A DNA stretch of 64,000 bases from OMPR01 sp965183835 (GCA_965183835.1 CBCYME010000012.1:124001-188000), one strand, 5' to 3'; shown: positions 8,981 through 18,005, numbered from the stretch's first letter. Numbers and translations are program-made. The notes: generated by a model from the sequence alone, not told the origin.

Positions 8981-10948
8981 ATGACAACGCCTGCTCAGAC
9001 CGAAAATACGGTCTTTCCACCATCGGCACAGACAGTTGCCCGTGCCCATGTAGACGCCGCAAAATACGAAGAGATGTATGCTGCGTCGATCAGCGACCCA
9101 GACGCGTTCTGGGGTGAGCACGGCAAGCGCATCGACTGGATCAAACCCTTTACCCAAGTCAAAGACGTCAACTACAGCTTTGGCGATGTCTCGATCAACT
9201 GGTATGCAGACGGCACCCTGAACGTTGCCGCCAACTGTATCGACCGCCATCTGGACACACGTGGCGATCAGACCGCGATCATCTTTGAGCCTGATGATCC
9301 GAACGAAGCTGCCCAGCACATCACTTATAAGCAATTGCACGGCAGCGTGTCCCGGATGGCCAACATTCTGGAATCCATGGGCGTGCGCAAAGGCGACCGG
9401 GTGATCATTTACCTCCCAATGATCCCCGAAGCTGCCTATGCCATGTTGGCCTGTGCCCGCATCGGCGCCATCCATTCCATCGTTTTTGCGGGCTTCTCCT
9501 CAGACGCGCTCGCTGCTCGGGTCAACGGATGTGATGCCAAGGTTGTGATCACTGCGGACGAGGCCCCCCGTGGCGGTCGTAAGACCCCCCTGAAATCCAA
9601 CGTCGACGCGGCCCTGCTGCATTGTAAAGACGATGTGAAATGTTTGGTGGTCAAGCGCACCGGCGGTCAGACCACATGGATTGACGGGCGTGATTTCGAC
9701 TATAACGAAATGGCACTTGAAGCGAGCGACTATTGCAAGCCTGCCGAGATGAGCGCCGAAGATCCGCTGTTCATCCTCTACACCTCTGGTTCAACCGGTC
9801 AGCCCAAAGGCGTGGTGCACACCACCGGCGGCTATTTGGTCTATGCAGCGATGACACAGGAAATCACCTTTGATTACCACGAAGGCGACGTCTACTGGTG
9901 TACCGCTGACGTGGGTTGGGTCACAGGCCACAGCTATATCGTCTACGGCCCATTGGCCAATGGCGCCACCACGCTGATGTTCGAAGGTGTGCCGACATAT
10001 CCCGACGCGAGCCGGTTCTGGCAGGTTTGTGAAAAGCACAAGGTCAACCAGTTCTACACTGCCCCCACCGCGCTACGCGCCCTGATGGGTCAAGGCAACG
10101 AGTGGGTTGAGAAATGCGATCTATCGTCCTTGCGTACACTGGGCACCGTGGGTGAACCGATCAACCCCGAAGCTTGGAACTGGTACAACGAAGTGATTGG
10201 TGGCGGTCGCTGCCCGATCGTTGACACATGGTGGCAAACTGAAACCGGCGGTCACTTGATGACTCCTCTGCCGGGTGCCCACGCGATGAAGCCAGGTTCA
10301 GCAATGAAGCCTTTCTTTGGCATTCTCCCCGTTGTTTTGGACCCCCAGTCCGGCGAAGAAATCAGCGGCAATGACGTCGAAGGTGTTTTGTGCATCAAAG
10401 ACAGCTGGCCCGGTCAGATGCGCACCGTCTGGGGCGATCACGAGCGGTTTCAAAAGACCTATTTCGCGGATTACAAGGGTTATTACTTCACCGGTGACGG
10501 CTGTAAGCGGGATGCCGATGGCGATTACTGGATCACAGGCCGCGTCGATGACGTGATCAACGTGTCTGGTCACCGGATGGGCACCGCCGAAGTTGAAAGC
10601 GCGCTGGTGGCGCATGCGGCAGTGGCCGAGGCTGCAGTTGTGGGTTACCCGCACGAAATCAAAGGTCAGGGCATCTATTGCTATGTCACTTTGATGAACG
10701 ACCGCGAGCCAAGCGATGAGTTGCTGAAAGAACTGCGCACATGGGTGCGGACGGAAATCGGCCCGATTGCCAGCCCGGATGTGATCCAATGGTCCCCCGG
10801 TCTGCCCAAAACCCGTTCAGGTAAGATCATGCGCCGTATTCTGCGCAAGATCGCCGAAAACGACTTTGGCGCGCTTGGCGATACATCAACCCTTGCCGAT
10901 CCGTCGGTGGTGGATGATCTGATCGAAAACCGCGCGAACAAAGGGTAA
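8981..10948 (+). CDS. acs: Acetate--CoA ligase (acetyl-CoA synthetase)
   Basis: A 655-residue AMP-forming synthetase of normal family length. The ATG at 8981 is preferred because GGGAGGAG precedes it and it gives the usual N-terminus. Motifs include the P-loop-like YTSGSTGQPKGVVH, the acyl-pocket region DTWWQTETGGH, and the C-terminal PKTRSGKIMRR. The Lys of the last motif forms the adenylate and is the known target of reversible acetylation in this family. It makes acetyl-CoA from acetate in the cytoplasm. adk overlaps its stop, and the acetate symporter system follows, so this is a dedicated acetate-use locus. Confidence 0.97.
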   Translation: MTTPAQTENTVFPPSAQTVARAHVDAAKYEEMYAASISDPDAFWGEHGKRIDWIKPFTQVKDVNYSFGDVSINWYADGTLNVAANCIDRHLDTRGDQTAIIFEPDDPNEAAQHITYKQLHGSVSRMANILESMGVRKGDRVIIYLPMIPEAAYAMLACARIGAIHSIVFAGFSSDALAARVNGCDAKVVITADEAPRGGRKTPLKSNVDAALLHCKDDVKCLVVKRTGGQTTWIDGRDFDYNEMALEASDYCKPAEMSAEDPLFILYTSGSTGQPKGVVHTTGGYLVYAAMTQEITFDYHEGDVYWCTADVGWVTGHSYIVYGPLANGATTLMFEGVPTYPDASRFWQVCEKHKVNQFYTAPTALRALMGQGNEWVEKCDLSSLRTLGTVGEPINPEAWNWYNEVIGGGRCPIVDTWWQTETGGHLMTPLPGAHAMKPGSAMKPFFGILPVVLDPQSGEEISGNDVEGVLCIKDSWPGQMRTVWGDHERFQKTYFADYKGYYFTGDGCKRDADGDYWITGRVDDVINVSGHRMGTAEVESALVAHAAVAEAAVVGYPHEIKGQGIYCYVTLMNDREPSDELLKELRTWVRTEIGPIASPDVIQWSPGLPKTRSGKIMRRILRKIAENDFGALGDTSTLADPSVVDDLIENRANKG

Positions 10949-11637
10949 TGGGGATGGATGCTGCCGTATTGACCACCCCCGCTGTTCTGATCCTTCTCGG
11001 CCCTCCGGGCGCCGGGAAGGGCACGCAAGCCCGTATGCTCGAAGATAAATTCGGCCTTGTACAACTGTCCACTGGTGATCTGCTGCGGGCCGCTGTTGCG
11101 GCTGGCACCGAGGCTGGCAAAGCCGCCAAGGCGGTGATGGAGGCCGGTGATCTGGTCTCTGACGAGATCGTCATCGCCATTCTGCGGGATCGTCTGACTG
11201 AAGCTGACTGTGCCAAGGGCGTCATTCTTGATGGCTTTCCCCGTACAACCGTACAGGCGCAGGCGCTGGACGATCTGTTGGCCTCGACAGGACAAAAGAT
11301 CAACGCCGCCATCAGTCTTGAGGTGCAGGACGCCGAAATGGTCACCCGCATCTCAGGTCGGTACACCTGTGGCGGCTGTGGCGAAGGCTATCACCACAGC
11401 TTCAAGCAACCTGCTATCGCAGACACATGTGACAAGTGCGGCAGCACCAACATGAAACGTCGCGCCGATGACAACGCGGAAACCGTTGCTAGCCGGCTCG
11501 AGGCGTATCACGCACAAACCGCGCCCCTAATCGCCTATTACGACGGCAAGGGCGCCCTTAAAACCATCAATGCCATGGGCCAGATCGACGAGATCGCCCA
11601 AGGCCTGAACGATATCGTTACCTCAGCAATGAAGTAA
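10948..11637 (+). CDS. adk: Adenylate kinase
   Basis: A 229-residue long-form adenylate kinase with the P-loop LLGPPGAGKGTQA and the AMP-site motif DGFPRTTVQAQ. The LID domain carries a four-cysteine zinc site (YTCGGCGEGY ... DTCDKCGSTN). The ATG overlaps the acs stop codon (TAATG); another in-frame ATG lies two codons later. Acs releases AMP, and adenylate kinase recycles AMP with ATP to ADP, so the translational coupling of the two makes metabolic sense. A second adk copy in the ribosomal region is common in this group but cannot be seen here. Confidence 0.93.
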   Translation: MGMDAAVLTTPAVLILLGPPGAGKGTQARMLEDKFGLVQLSTGDLLRAAVAAGTEAGKAAKAVMEAGDLVSDEIVIAILRDRLTEADCAKGVILDGFPRTTVQAQALDDLLASTGQKINAAISLEVQDAEMVTRISGRYTCGGCGEGYHHSFKQPAIADTCDKCGSTNMKRRADDNAETVASRLEAYHAQTAPLIAYYDGKGALKTINAMGQIDEIAQGLNDIVTSAMK

Positions 11638-11645
11638 CTAAGGCC

Positions 11646-11685
11646 CGAGGCCTCAACGCCCCCCCGGCTGCGGGGCCTCGGTTCC
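11646..11685 (+). terminator. Hairpin after adk
   Basis: CCGAGGCC pairs with GGCCTCGG around a loop of roughly 20 bases, shortly after the adk stop. There is no strong T-run, so termination may be weak or Rho-dependent and some transcripts may run into the symporter leader. Confidence 0.4.
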
Positions 11686-11720
11686 AATACAGCAATACCC
11701 AACGGACCGCCTTGGCGGGT

Positions 11721-11827
11721 CGGAGGAGTCATGCCTGCGTTTCGCAAAATCGAACGCAGGCAAACAGAGGAGGTTTGTCCGCTCCGCAAGCGGCCAAACC
11801 AGGAGGAACCAAAGGAGGGCCCGCAGT
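11721..11827 (+). promoter_or_regulatory. Structured leader of the DUF4212-symporter operon
   Basis: Two strong hairpins stand in tandem ahead of the DUF4212 gene. The first pairs TGCCTGCGTT (11732-11741) with AACGCAGGCA (11753-11762) around 11 bases. The second pairs bases 11772-11783 with 11789-11800, 12 positions with a single T-C mismatch, around a 5-base loop. Purine-rich GGAGGA-like tracts recur before, between and after the hairpins (about 11722, 11767 and 11801), and the true ribosome site AAGGAGGG is at 11812-11819. The arrangement looks regulatory, but no known riboswitch class is recognised. Confidence 0.5.
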
Positions 11828-12112
11828 ATGGCGGATCAATCAACAACACCTGCACAGGTGGCCGAGGCCGACAAAGGCTATTGGGCGGCAAATGTGCGGA
11901 TTATTCTCATCAGCCTGGTGATCTGGGCTGTTGTGTCATTTGGGTTCGGCATTTTGCTGCGCCCGCTGCTGTCGGGCATTGCCGTCGGCGGTACCGATCT
12001 GGGCTTTTGGTTTGCCCAGCAGGGTTCGATCCTCGTCTTTTTGGCGCTGATCTTTAACTACGCTTGGCGCATGAACAAGCTGGACGCCGAATTCGGCGTT
12101 GAGGAGGAATAA
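11828..12112 (+). CDS. DUF4212 small membrane subunit of sodium/acetate symporter system
   Basis: A 94-residue protein with a polar N-terminus, YWAANVRII leading into the first membrane segment, and a second segment ending in FNYAWRMNKLDAEFG. This is the DUF4212 family, found almost only next to large sodium:solute symporters, as here (2 bases to the next gene). It is probably an accessory subunit of the symporter in the inner membrane. GGAGGG precedes the ATG. Confidence 0.9.
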   Translation: MADQSTTPAQVAEADKGYWAANVRIILISLVIWAVVSFGFGILLRPLLSGIAVGGTDLGFWFAQQGSILVFLALIFNYAWRMNKLDAEFGVEEE

Positions 12113-12114
12113 AG

Positions 12115-14010
12115 ATGGACCAGTTTACCATCAACCTGCTGTTTGTTGGCGCGTCGTTTGCGCTCTACATCGGCATCGCGATTTGGGCCCGCGCGGGTTC
12201 CACGTCGGAATTCTACGCTGCGGGTCGCGGCGTTCACCCCGTCACCAACGGTATGGCCACTGCGGCTGACTGGATGTCGGCGGCCTCGTTCATCTCGATG
12301 GCGGGTCTGATTGCCTTTACCGGTTATGACAACTCATCCTTCCTGATGGGCTGGACCGGCGGTTACGTTCTGCTGGCTCTGCTGCTGGCGCCTTACCTGC
12401 GTAAGTTCGGCAAGTTCACCGTTTCCGAGTTTATCGGTGACCGGTTCTACTCGCCCACCGCACGCATCGTGGCCGTGATCTGTCTGATCGTTGCTTCGAC
12501 CACCTATGTTATCGGTCAGATGACCGGTGTTGGTGTTGCCTTTGGTCGCTTTCTTGAGGTGTCCAACACAACCGGTCTGCTGATCGGTGCTTGTGTTGTT
12601 TTTGCTTACGCGGTGTTTGGCGGCATGAAGGGTGTAACATACACACAGGTTGCTCAGTACGTTGTTCTGATCATGGCCTACACCATCCCTGCGATCTTTA
12701 TTTCGCTGCAGCTGACCGGCAACCCGATCCCTGCACTGGGTCTGTTTGGCGATCACGTCGCATCTGGCGAGCCACTGCTGCAGAAACTGGACGCCATCGT
12801 CGCCGAACTTGGGTTCAACGAGTACACGACCCATCACGCCGACACGTTAAACATGGTTCTGTTCACCCTGTCGCTGATGATCGGTACCGCGGGTCTGCCC
12901 CACGTCATCATGCGCTTTTTTACCGTACCTCGCGTTGCTGATGCACGTTGGTCTGCGGGTTGGGCACTGGTGTTCATCGCTCTGCTGTATCTTACTGCTC
13001 CTGCGGTTGGTGCCATGGCGCGTCTGAACATCACCGACATGATGTGGCCCAATGGCACAGATGGCGAAGCTGTTTCGGTTGAAATGATCGAAAACGAGCC
13101 TCGTTATGACTGGATGGCCACATGGCAGAAAACCGGTCTGCTCGGATTTAAAGACTTCAACGGTGACGGCAAAATCCAGTATTACAACGATAGCGGCCTT
13201 GGTGCTGCCATGGCTAAACTGGAAGCGGCGCAAGCCTCAGGCGATGAAACCGAAATCGCAACAGCTCAAGCAAAAGTTGATAATCTCAAAGAACGCGGAA
13301 CTGCTACCGTCGTTAACGGTAAGACAGCAGCCGAGCATGGTTGGGTTGCAAACGAATTGCATAATTTCAACCGTGACATTCTGGTTCTGGCCAACCCTGA
13401 AATCGCCAACCTGCCCAGCTGGGTTATCGGTCTGGTGGCTGCGGGTGGTCTTGCGGCGGCTCTGTCCACTGCGGCGGGTCTGTTGCTGGCGATCTCGTCT
13501 GCGGTATCGCATGACTTGATCAAAGGGTCGATCAATCCGAACATCTCAGAAAAGAGCGAACTGCTGTCAGCCCGTATTGCCATGGGTGTTGCGATTGCAC
13601 TGGCGACCTATCTTGGTCTGAACCCTCCCGGCTTTGCGGCGCAGACTGTGGCTTTGGCCTTTGGTCTGGCGGCGGCGTCGATCTTCCCGGCTCTGATGAT
13701 GGGGATCTTCTCGAAGAAGATCAACAACACCGGTGCTGTGGCAGGTATGTTGGCGGGTCTGGGTGTCACACTGCTGTACATCTTCTTGCACAAAGGCTGG
13801 TTCTTTGTACCGGGTACCAACTCGTTCACCGATGCGGACCCCCTGCTGGGCACAATCAAGTCGACTTCGTTCGGCGCGATTGGTGCTGCGGTTAACTTTA
13901 CTGTCGCCTACATCGTAGCTGGCATGACCAAAGAAACCCCGCAGGAGATCAAAGATCTGGTCGAAAGCGTGCGTATCCCCCGGGGCGCAGGCGCAGCTCA
14001 GGATCACTGA
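12115..14010 (+). CDS. actP: Sodium:solute symporter family protein, probable cation/acetate symporter
   Basis: A 631-residue transporter of the SSS family with about thirteen hydrophobic segments. It belongs to the acetate (ActP-like) branch that is paired with DUF4212. The N-terminal GRGVHPVTNGMATAADWMS and GLIAFTGYDNSSFLMGW are conserved core segments. Residues about 310-430 form a long polar insertion outside the membrane. This insertion holds an EF-hand-like loop (DFNGDGKIQYYN, near residue 347) and a coiled stretch rich in Ala, Gln and Glu. acs upstream supports acetate as substrate; pyruvate or other short acids are possible. The gene is followed by a strong terminator. Confidence 0.88.
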   Translation: MDQFTINLLFVGASFALYIGIAIWARAGSTSEFYAAGRGVHPVTNGMATAADWMSAASFISMAGLIAFTGYDNSSFLMGWTGGYVLLALLLAPYLRKFGKFTVSEFIGDRFYSPTARIVAVICLIVASTTYVIGQMTGVGVAFGRFLEVSNTTGLLIGACVVFAYAVFGGMKGVTYTQVAQYVVLIMAYTIPAIFISLQLTGNPIPALGLFGDHVASGEPLLQKLDAIVAELGFNEYTTHHADTLNMVLFTLSLMIGTAGLPHVIMRFFTVPRVADARWSAGWALVFIALLYLTAPAVGAMARLNITDMMWPNGTDGEAVSVEMIENEPRYDWMATWQKTGLLGFKDFNGDGKIQYYNDSGLGAAMAKLEAAQASGDETEIATAQAKVDNLKERGTATVVNGKTAAEHGWVANELHNFNRDILVLANPEIANLPSWVIGLVAAGGLAAALSTAAGLLLAISSAVSHDLIKGSINPNISEKSELLSARIAMGVAIALATYLGLNPPGFAAQTVALAFGLAAASIFPALMMGIFSKKINNTGAVAGMLAGLGVTLLYIFLHKGWFFVPGTNSFTDADPLLGTIKSTSFGAIGAAVNFTVAYIVAGMTKETPQEIKDLVESVRIPRGAGAAQDH

Positions 14011-14127
14011 GCCCGGTATCGAGCACGAGGGCCCGTGGCAAGGCAAAAAAGTTCCGGTTTTGGACCCATCGGTGCCGGGTCGGTCTACCCCCCTCCCATC
14101 TAAGACCGGCCCTTCCTGAGCTCTGGT

Positions 14128-14160
14128 CCCGCCCGGTATCGTTCCGGGCGGGGCCTTTTT
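14128..14160 (+). terminator. Intrinsic terminator after the symporter
   Basis: A 9-bp GC stem, CCCGCCCGG with CCGGGCGGG around a 7-base loop, is followed by GCC and five T. It separates the transporter pair from the cNMP/CBS protein gene, which starts 24 bases further on. The downstream genes are thus expressed by read-through or from their own promoter. Confidence 0.8.
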
Positions 14161-14183
14161 CATTTTTATCAAGGTCGCAACCG

Positions 14184-16007
14184 ATGCCTTTGACCCCAGC
14201 GCAAGTCACCCGTTTCCTGAAATCCGTGCACCCTTATGATGCGCTTCCATTGGATGTTCTGGAAACCATCGCGCCCCAATTGGACGCGTGGGAAGTGGAA
14301 CAGGACTTCTCGATCTATGATCTGGGCGACGCCCTGCCCGGCCTGTTTTTGATCTACGAAGGACAGGTGGAAATCACCGACGAAAATGATGTCGTTGTAT
14401 CCCATCTGGGTCTGCGCAACTCCTTTGGGGAACGCGGCCTGCTGCGCGATGGCAAGGCTGTCACGAGTGCCCGTGCTGATGCGCATTCTATCCTCCTTGT
14501 TGTGCCTTCTGCGCTGTTTGCTGAATTGCTGGACGCACACGAGGTTGTCGCCAAATTCTTTAATCGGGCGCGCGGCCCCCGTCCCCAGCAAGAGTCTCTG
14601 GCCACCAGCCCGGTTGATACGCTGATGGCACGTGATCCGGCGACCTGCCCGCCCGAAACCTCAGCGCAAGACGCCGCGAAGCTTATGCGCACGCGCAAGA
14701 TTTCATCGCTGTGCATCACGCAAGGCGACGTGCTGCTGGGCATTTTAACCACCCGTGATCTATCCGGCAAAGTGGTGGGCGAGGCCCTGCCCCCATCGAC
14801 CCCCGTGGCACAGATCATGACCCCCGCGCCCCTGACCCTGTCCCCCAGCGCCATAGGCTCGGATGTGCTGCATGCGATGATGGAACACCATATCGGTCAC
14901 ATCCCGATTACTGAGGGCAACCGGCTGGTTGGCATCGTTACCCAGACCGACCTGACCCGGTTTCAAGCCGTCAGTTCAGCCGAATTGGTCAGCGCAATTG
15001 CACGCGCGGGCAGCGCCGAAGAGATGGCTAAGGTCACCGCCGAAATCCCACGTCTGCTGGTGCAGCTGGTCGCTGGTGGAAACCGGCACGAGGTGGTCAC
15101 ACGTTTGGTCACCGACATCGCCGATACAGTGACCCGCCGGTTGCTGACCTTGGCCGAAGCAAAGCTTGGCGCGGCTCCCGTGCCCTATCTCTGGTTGGCG
15201 TGCGGATCGCAAGGACGCCAAGAACAGACCGGTGTCAGCGACCAAGACAACTGTCTGATGCTGGATGATGCGGTGACCGGGGCAGACATGCCCTATTTCG
15301 CCGCGTTGGCGAAATTCGTTAGCGACGGCCTAGATGTTTGCGGTTATTTTTACTGCCCCGGCGACATGATGGCGACCAATCCTCGCTGGTGTCAGCCCGT
15401 CCGGGTCTGGCGTGACTATTTCGCTGGCTGGATCGCCAAGCCCAACCCCGAGGCACAAATGCTGGCCAGCGTCATGTTTGATCTGCGCCCTATCGGGGGT
15501 AATTTTGCACTGTTCGAAGATCTGCAAACCGACACGCTCGGGGCTGCTGCAAAGAACTCGATCTTTGTGGCGCATATGATTTCGAATTCTTTGAAACACA
15601 CGCCGCCACTGGGCCTGTTGCGCGGGTTTGCAACCATTAGGTCGGGCGAACATAAGAACCAGCTGGATCTGAAACACAACGGCGTCGTGCCTGTCGTGGA
15701 TTTGGGACGGGTGTATTCCCTGCAAGGGAAACTGCCCGAGGCCAACACCCGCGCCCGCCTGAAAGCCGCCGAAGCCGCCGGGGTACTCAGCCCATCCGGT
15801 GCGCGCGATCTGTTGGACGCTTATGATCTGATCGCGGAAACCCGGTTGGACCATCAGGTTGCGCTGGTCAAAGCCGGACAGGCCCCCGATAACTATCTGC
15901 CCCCCGCCGATCTGTCCGACTTTGAGCGAAGTCATCTGCGCGATGCCTTTGTTGTGGTAAAGACGATGCAATCGGCCGTGGGCCACGGCAAAGGCATGCT
16001 GAGCTAA
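14184..16007 (+). CDS. cNMP-binding/CBS/DUF294 nucleotidyltransferase-like signalling protein
   Basis: A 607-residue soluble protein with four visible parts. Residues about 10-115 form a cyclic-nucleotide-binding fold (LFLIYEGQVEI, NSFGERGLL). Residues about 145-265 hold two CBS motifs that may bind adenine nucleotides. Residues about 285-430 form the DUF294 nucleotidyltransferase-like domain with CGSQGRQEQTGVSDQDN, matching the G-S-x(n)-D-x-D pattern of GlnD-type enzymes. The remainder is the DUF294 C-terminal domain. Such proteins are found near acetate symporters in many proteobacteria, but their reaction is not established. It probably senses nucleotides and modifies or controls a partner, perhaps the symporter. 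Confidence 0.85.
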   Translation: MPLTPAQVTRFLKSVHPYDALPLDVLETIAPQLDAWEVEQDFSIYDLGDALPGLFLIYEGQVEITDENDVVVSHLGLRNSFGERGLLRDGKAVTSARADAHSILLVVPSALFAELLDAHEVVAKFFNRARGPRPQQESLATSPVDTLMARDPATCPPETSAQDAAKLMRTRKISSLCITQGDVLLGILTTRDLSGKVVGEALPPSTPVAQIMTPAPLTLSPSAIGSDVLHAMMEHHIGHIPITEGNRLVGIVTQTDLTRFQAVSSAELVSAIARAGSAEEMAKVTAEIPRLLVQLVAGGNRHEVVTRLVTDIADTVTRRLLTLAEAKLGAAPVPYLWLACGSQGRQEQTGVSDQDNCLMLDDAVTGADMPYFAALAKFVSDGLDVCGYFYCPGDMMATNPRWCQPVRVWRDYFAGWIAKPNPEAQMLASVMFDLRPIGGNFALFEDLQTDTLGAAAKNSIFVAHMISNSLKHTPPLGLLRGFATIRSGEHKNQLDLKHNGVVPVVDLGRVYSLQGKLPEANTRARLKAAEAAGVLSPSGARDLLDAYDLIAETRLDHQVALVKAGQAPDNYLPPADLSDFERSHLRDAFVVVKTMQSAVGHGKGMLS

Positions 16008-16068
16008 CAGCAGCAGGCCCGCCGAATAAGAATGAAACGAAAAACATCAGAAGCAGGAGAGCAACGCG

Positions 16069-16590
16069 ATGTTTCTGGAATTAATTGCGACTGTATTTGC
16101 CGGGATCGCCATGGCTGGCGTTGTAATGGTGATCAACCGGGCCACGGGCGGGCGGTTGCCGCGCTGGTTTGCCCCCGTCGCCGCCGGGGCGGCCATGATC
16201 GGTGTGACCATTTCAAGCGAATACAGCTGGTATGGGCGCACGCTGGATGGCATGCCGGACGGCCTGCAGGTTGTGCAGGAAGTTGAAAACAAAAGCATGA
16301 TCCGCCCGTGGACCTATGCGGTACCGTTTGTGGATCGTTTTGCTGCGATTGATACGTCATCAATTCAACGCAATCCAAAGCTGGCAGATCAGCGATTGGG
16401 GGATCTCTACCTCTTTGGCCGTTGGGCGCCTGTCAACAAGTTGCCCGTGCTGGCCGATTGCGCCGGTGCGCGTCGCGCCAACCTGATTGATGGCGCAAAC
16501 TTTGATGCTGAAGGGGCTGTGATTGATGCCAGCTGGGTGCAGGTTGCGCATGATGATCCTGTGCTAACGGCGTTGTGTGAGGCGGTGTAA
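16069..16590 (+). CDS. Conserved membrane-anchored hypothetical protein
   Basis: A 173-residue protein with two hydrophobic segments near the N-terminus (about residues 2-22 and 33-50). A soluble part follows, probably periplasmic, with two Cys far apart. I recognise no family by name. It lies between the DUF294 protein and the exonuclease gene, and its stop overlaps the next ATG (TAATG), so it belongs to that module. GGAG precedes the ATG. Its role is unknown. Confidence 0.7.
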   Translation: MFLELIATVFAGIAMAGVVMVINRATGGRLPRWFAPVAAGAAMIGVTISSEYSWYGRTLDGMPDGLQVVQEVENKSMIRPWTYAVPFVDRFAAIDTSSIQRNPKLADQRLGDLYLFGRWAPVNKLPVLADCAGARRANLIDGANFDAEGAVIDASWVQVAHDDPVLTALCEAV

Positions 16591-18005
16591 TGCTGACCCA
16601 CCTAAGCCTGCGTCTGCGTGTCTTTTTGTTCTTTGTTTTGATGGCCTTTGGCGGCACTGCTGTTGCGGGCCTTTCCCTTTATGTTGGGTATCAGCGCGCG
16701 GGCACGCCCGCACTTTTGGATGCGTTTGTCTTTAGCGGCACGTTAACCATTTTTGGACTGTTGGCTTTGGTTGTCGGCGTTTGGCTTCTGTTTGATGAAA
16801 ACGTGGCAAAACCCATTGAACGGCTCGCCGCAGAAATGCGTGCCCGTGCCCATGCGGGTATTCAAAACGATATGGATTTACAGGCCGCGCGCTATCTGGG
16901 GGATTTGGCCCCGGCGGCGGCGGGGCTGGCGGGCCAGCTCAGCGATACCACGCTGGAAACGGCCCAGACTGTGGCCAATGAAACCGCCCGCCTCGCTGCG
17001 GACAAAGAGCGGTTGAGCGCCCTGCTCACCGACATTCCGCTGGCTATGATTTTGGTCAGCACCTCGCATCAGATCGTGCTCTACGATGGTCAGGCAGCAG
17101 AGTTTCTGGCCCAGATTGCGCCGCCCCGTTTGAATGCGTCTTTGTTTGATTATCTCGAAAAATCCACCCTCGAAACGGCTTACGCCAAATTGGTGAAAAC
17201 CGGAATGGAGGTCACTTGCCCCTTATTGGGTCATGATGGCACCCAACACATAGATGCACGAATGAAGCCGCTCGGAAACGCGTCTGGCTACATGTTGATC
17301 TTGGATTCAGTCACGCTCGATGTCGCGCCAGAGGCGCAGCGCCCGCTGGTGTTTGACTTCGACCTGTTAGAGCAGCGCGCTGCAACATCGTATGATGCCC
17401 GCCCAATCGACGATCTTTGTTTTGTCGTGTTCGACACCGAGACAACGGGCTTGCTCCCTCACAAAGATGAAATCGTCCAAATCGGCGCCGTGCGTATGCT
17501 GCGGGGCCGTATCATCGAGGGCGAGGTGCTCAACACGCTCGTTGATCCCGGCATGCCCATTCCGCCTGCATCCACCAAAGTCCACGGTGTAAGTGATGCC
17601 ATGGTTCAAGATGCGCCCGATATCCGAGACGCAGGGCGGTCGTTCCATCACTTTGCCCGCGACGCCGTGATTGTGGCCCACAACGCCCCGTTTGATATGG
17701 CCTTTTTGCGTCGACACGCCAAACGCATGGACGTTGCCTGGGATCACCCGATCCTTGATACTGTTTTGCTCTCGGCAGTGTTGTTTGGCGCAAGTGAAAC
17801 GCACACGCTCGACGCGCTCTGCGATCGGTTGGATGTCACCATTCCAGCCGCATTACGCCACACCGCCCTTGGCGACGCGCAAGCCACGGCTGAGGTTCTG
17901 ACCAAGATGTTGCCGATGCTAAAGGCGCGAAATTTTGAGACCTTTGGCGACGTGATTACCGAAACACGCAAACATGGTCGCCTGTTACAGGACTTGAATC
18001 AGTAG
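16590..18005 (+). CDS. Membrane-anchored PAS-like/DEDDh 3'-5' exonuclease (DnaQ family)
   Basis: A 471-residue protein with an unusual plan. Two membrane helices lie at about residues 10-30 and 47-68. A HAMP-like linker follows (KPIERLAAEMRARA), and then a PAS-like sensory region at about 140-250. The last part is a DnaQ-type exonuclease from about residue 270, with the DEDDh residues in VFDTETTGL, VAHNAPFDMAFL and HTALGDAQAT. It is called a polymerase III epsilon-like protein in databases, but the membrane anchor and sensory part argue against a replication role. An RNA or signalling-nucleotide substrate is possible. It is translationally coupled to the small membrane protein before it. Confidence 0.85.
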   Translation: MLTHLSLRLRVFLFFVLMAFGGTAVAGLSLYVGYQRAGTPALLDAFVFSGTLTIFGLLALVVGVWLLFDENVAKPIERLAAEMRARAHAGIQNDMDLQAARYLGDLAPAAAGLAGQLSDTTLETAQTVANETARLAADKERLSALLTDIPLAMILVSTSHQIVLYDGQAAEFLAQIAPPRLNASLFDYLEKSTLETAYAKLVKTGMEVTCPLLGHDGTQHIDARMKPLGNASGYMLILDSVTLDVAPEAQRPLVFDFDLLEQRAATSYDARPIDDLCFVVFDTETTGLLPHKDEIVQIGAVRMLRGRIIEGEVLNTLVDPGMPIPPASTKVHGVSDAMVQDAPDIRDAGRSFHHFARDAVIVAHNAPFDMAFLRRHAKRMDVAWDHPILDTVLLSAVLFGASETHTLDALCDRLDVTIPAALRHTALGDAQATAEVLTKMLPMLKARNFETFGDVITETRKHGRLLQDLNQ

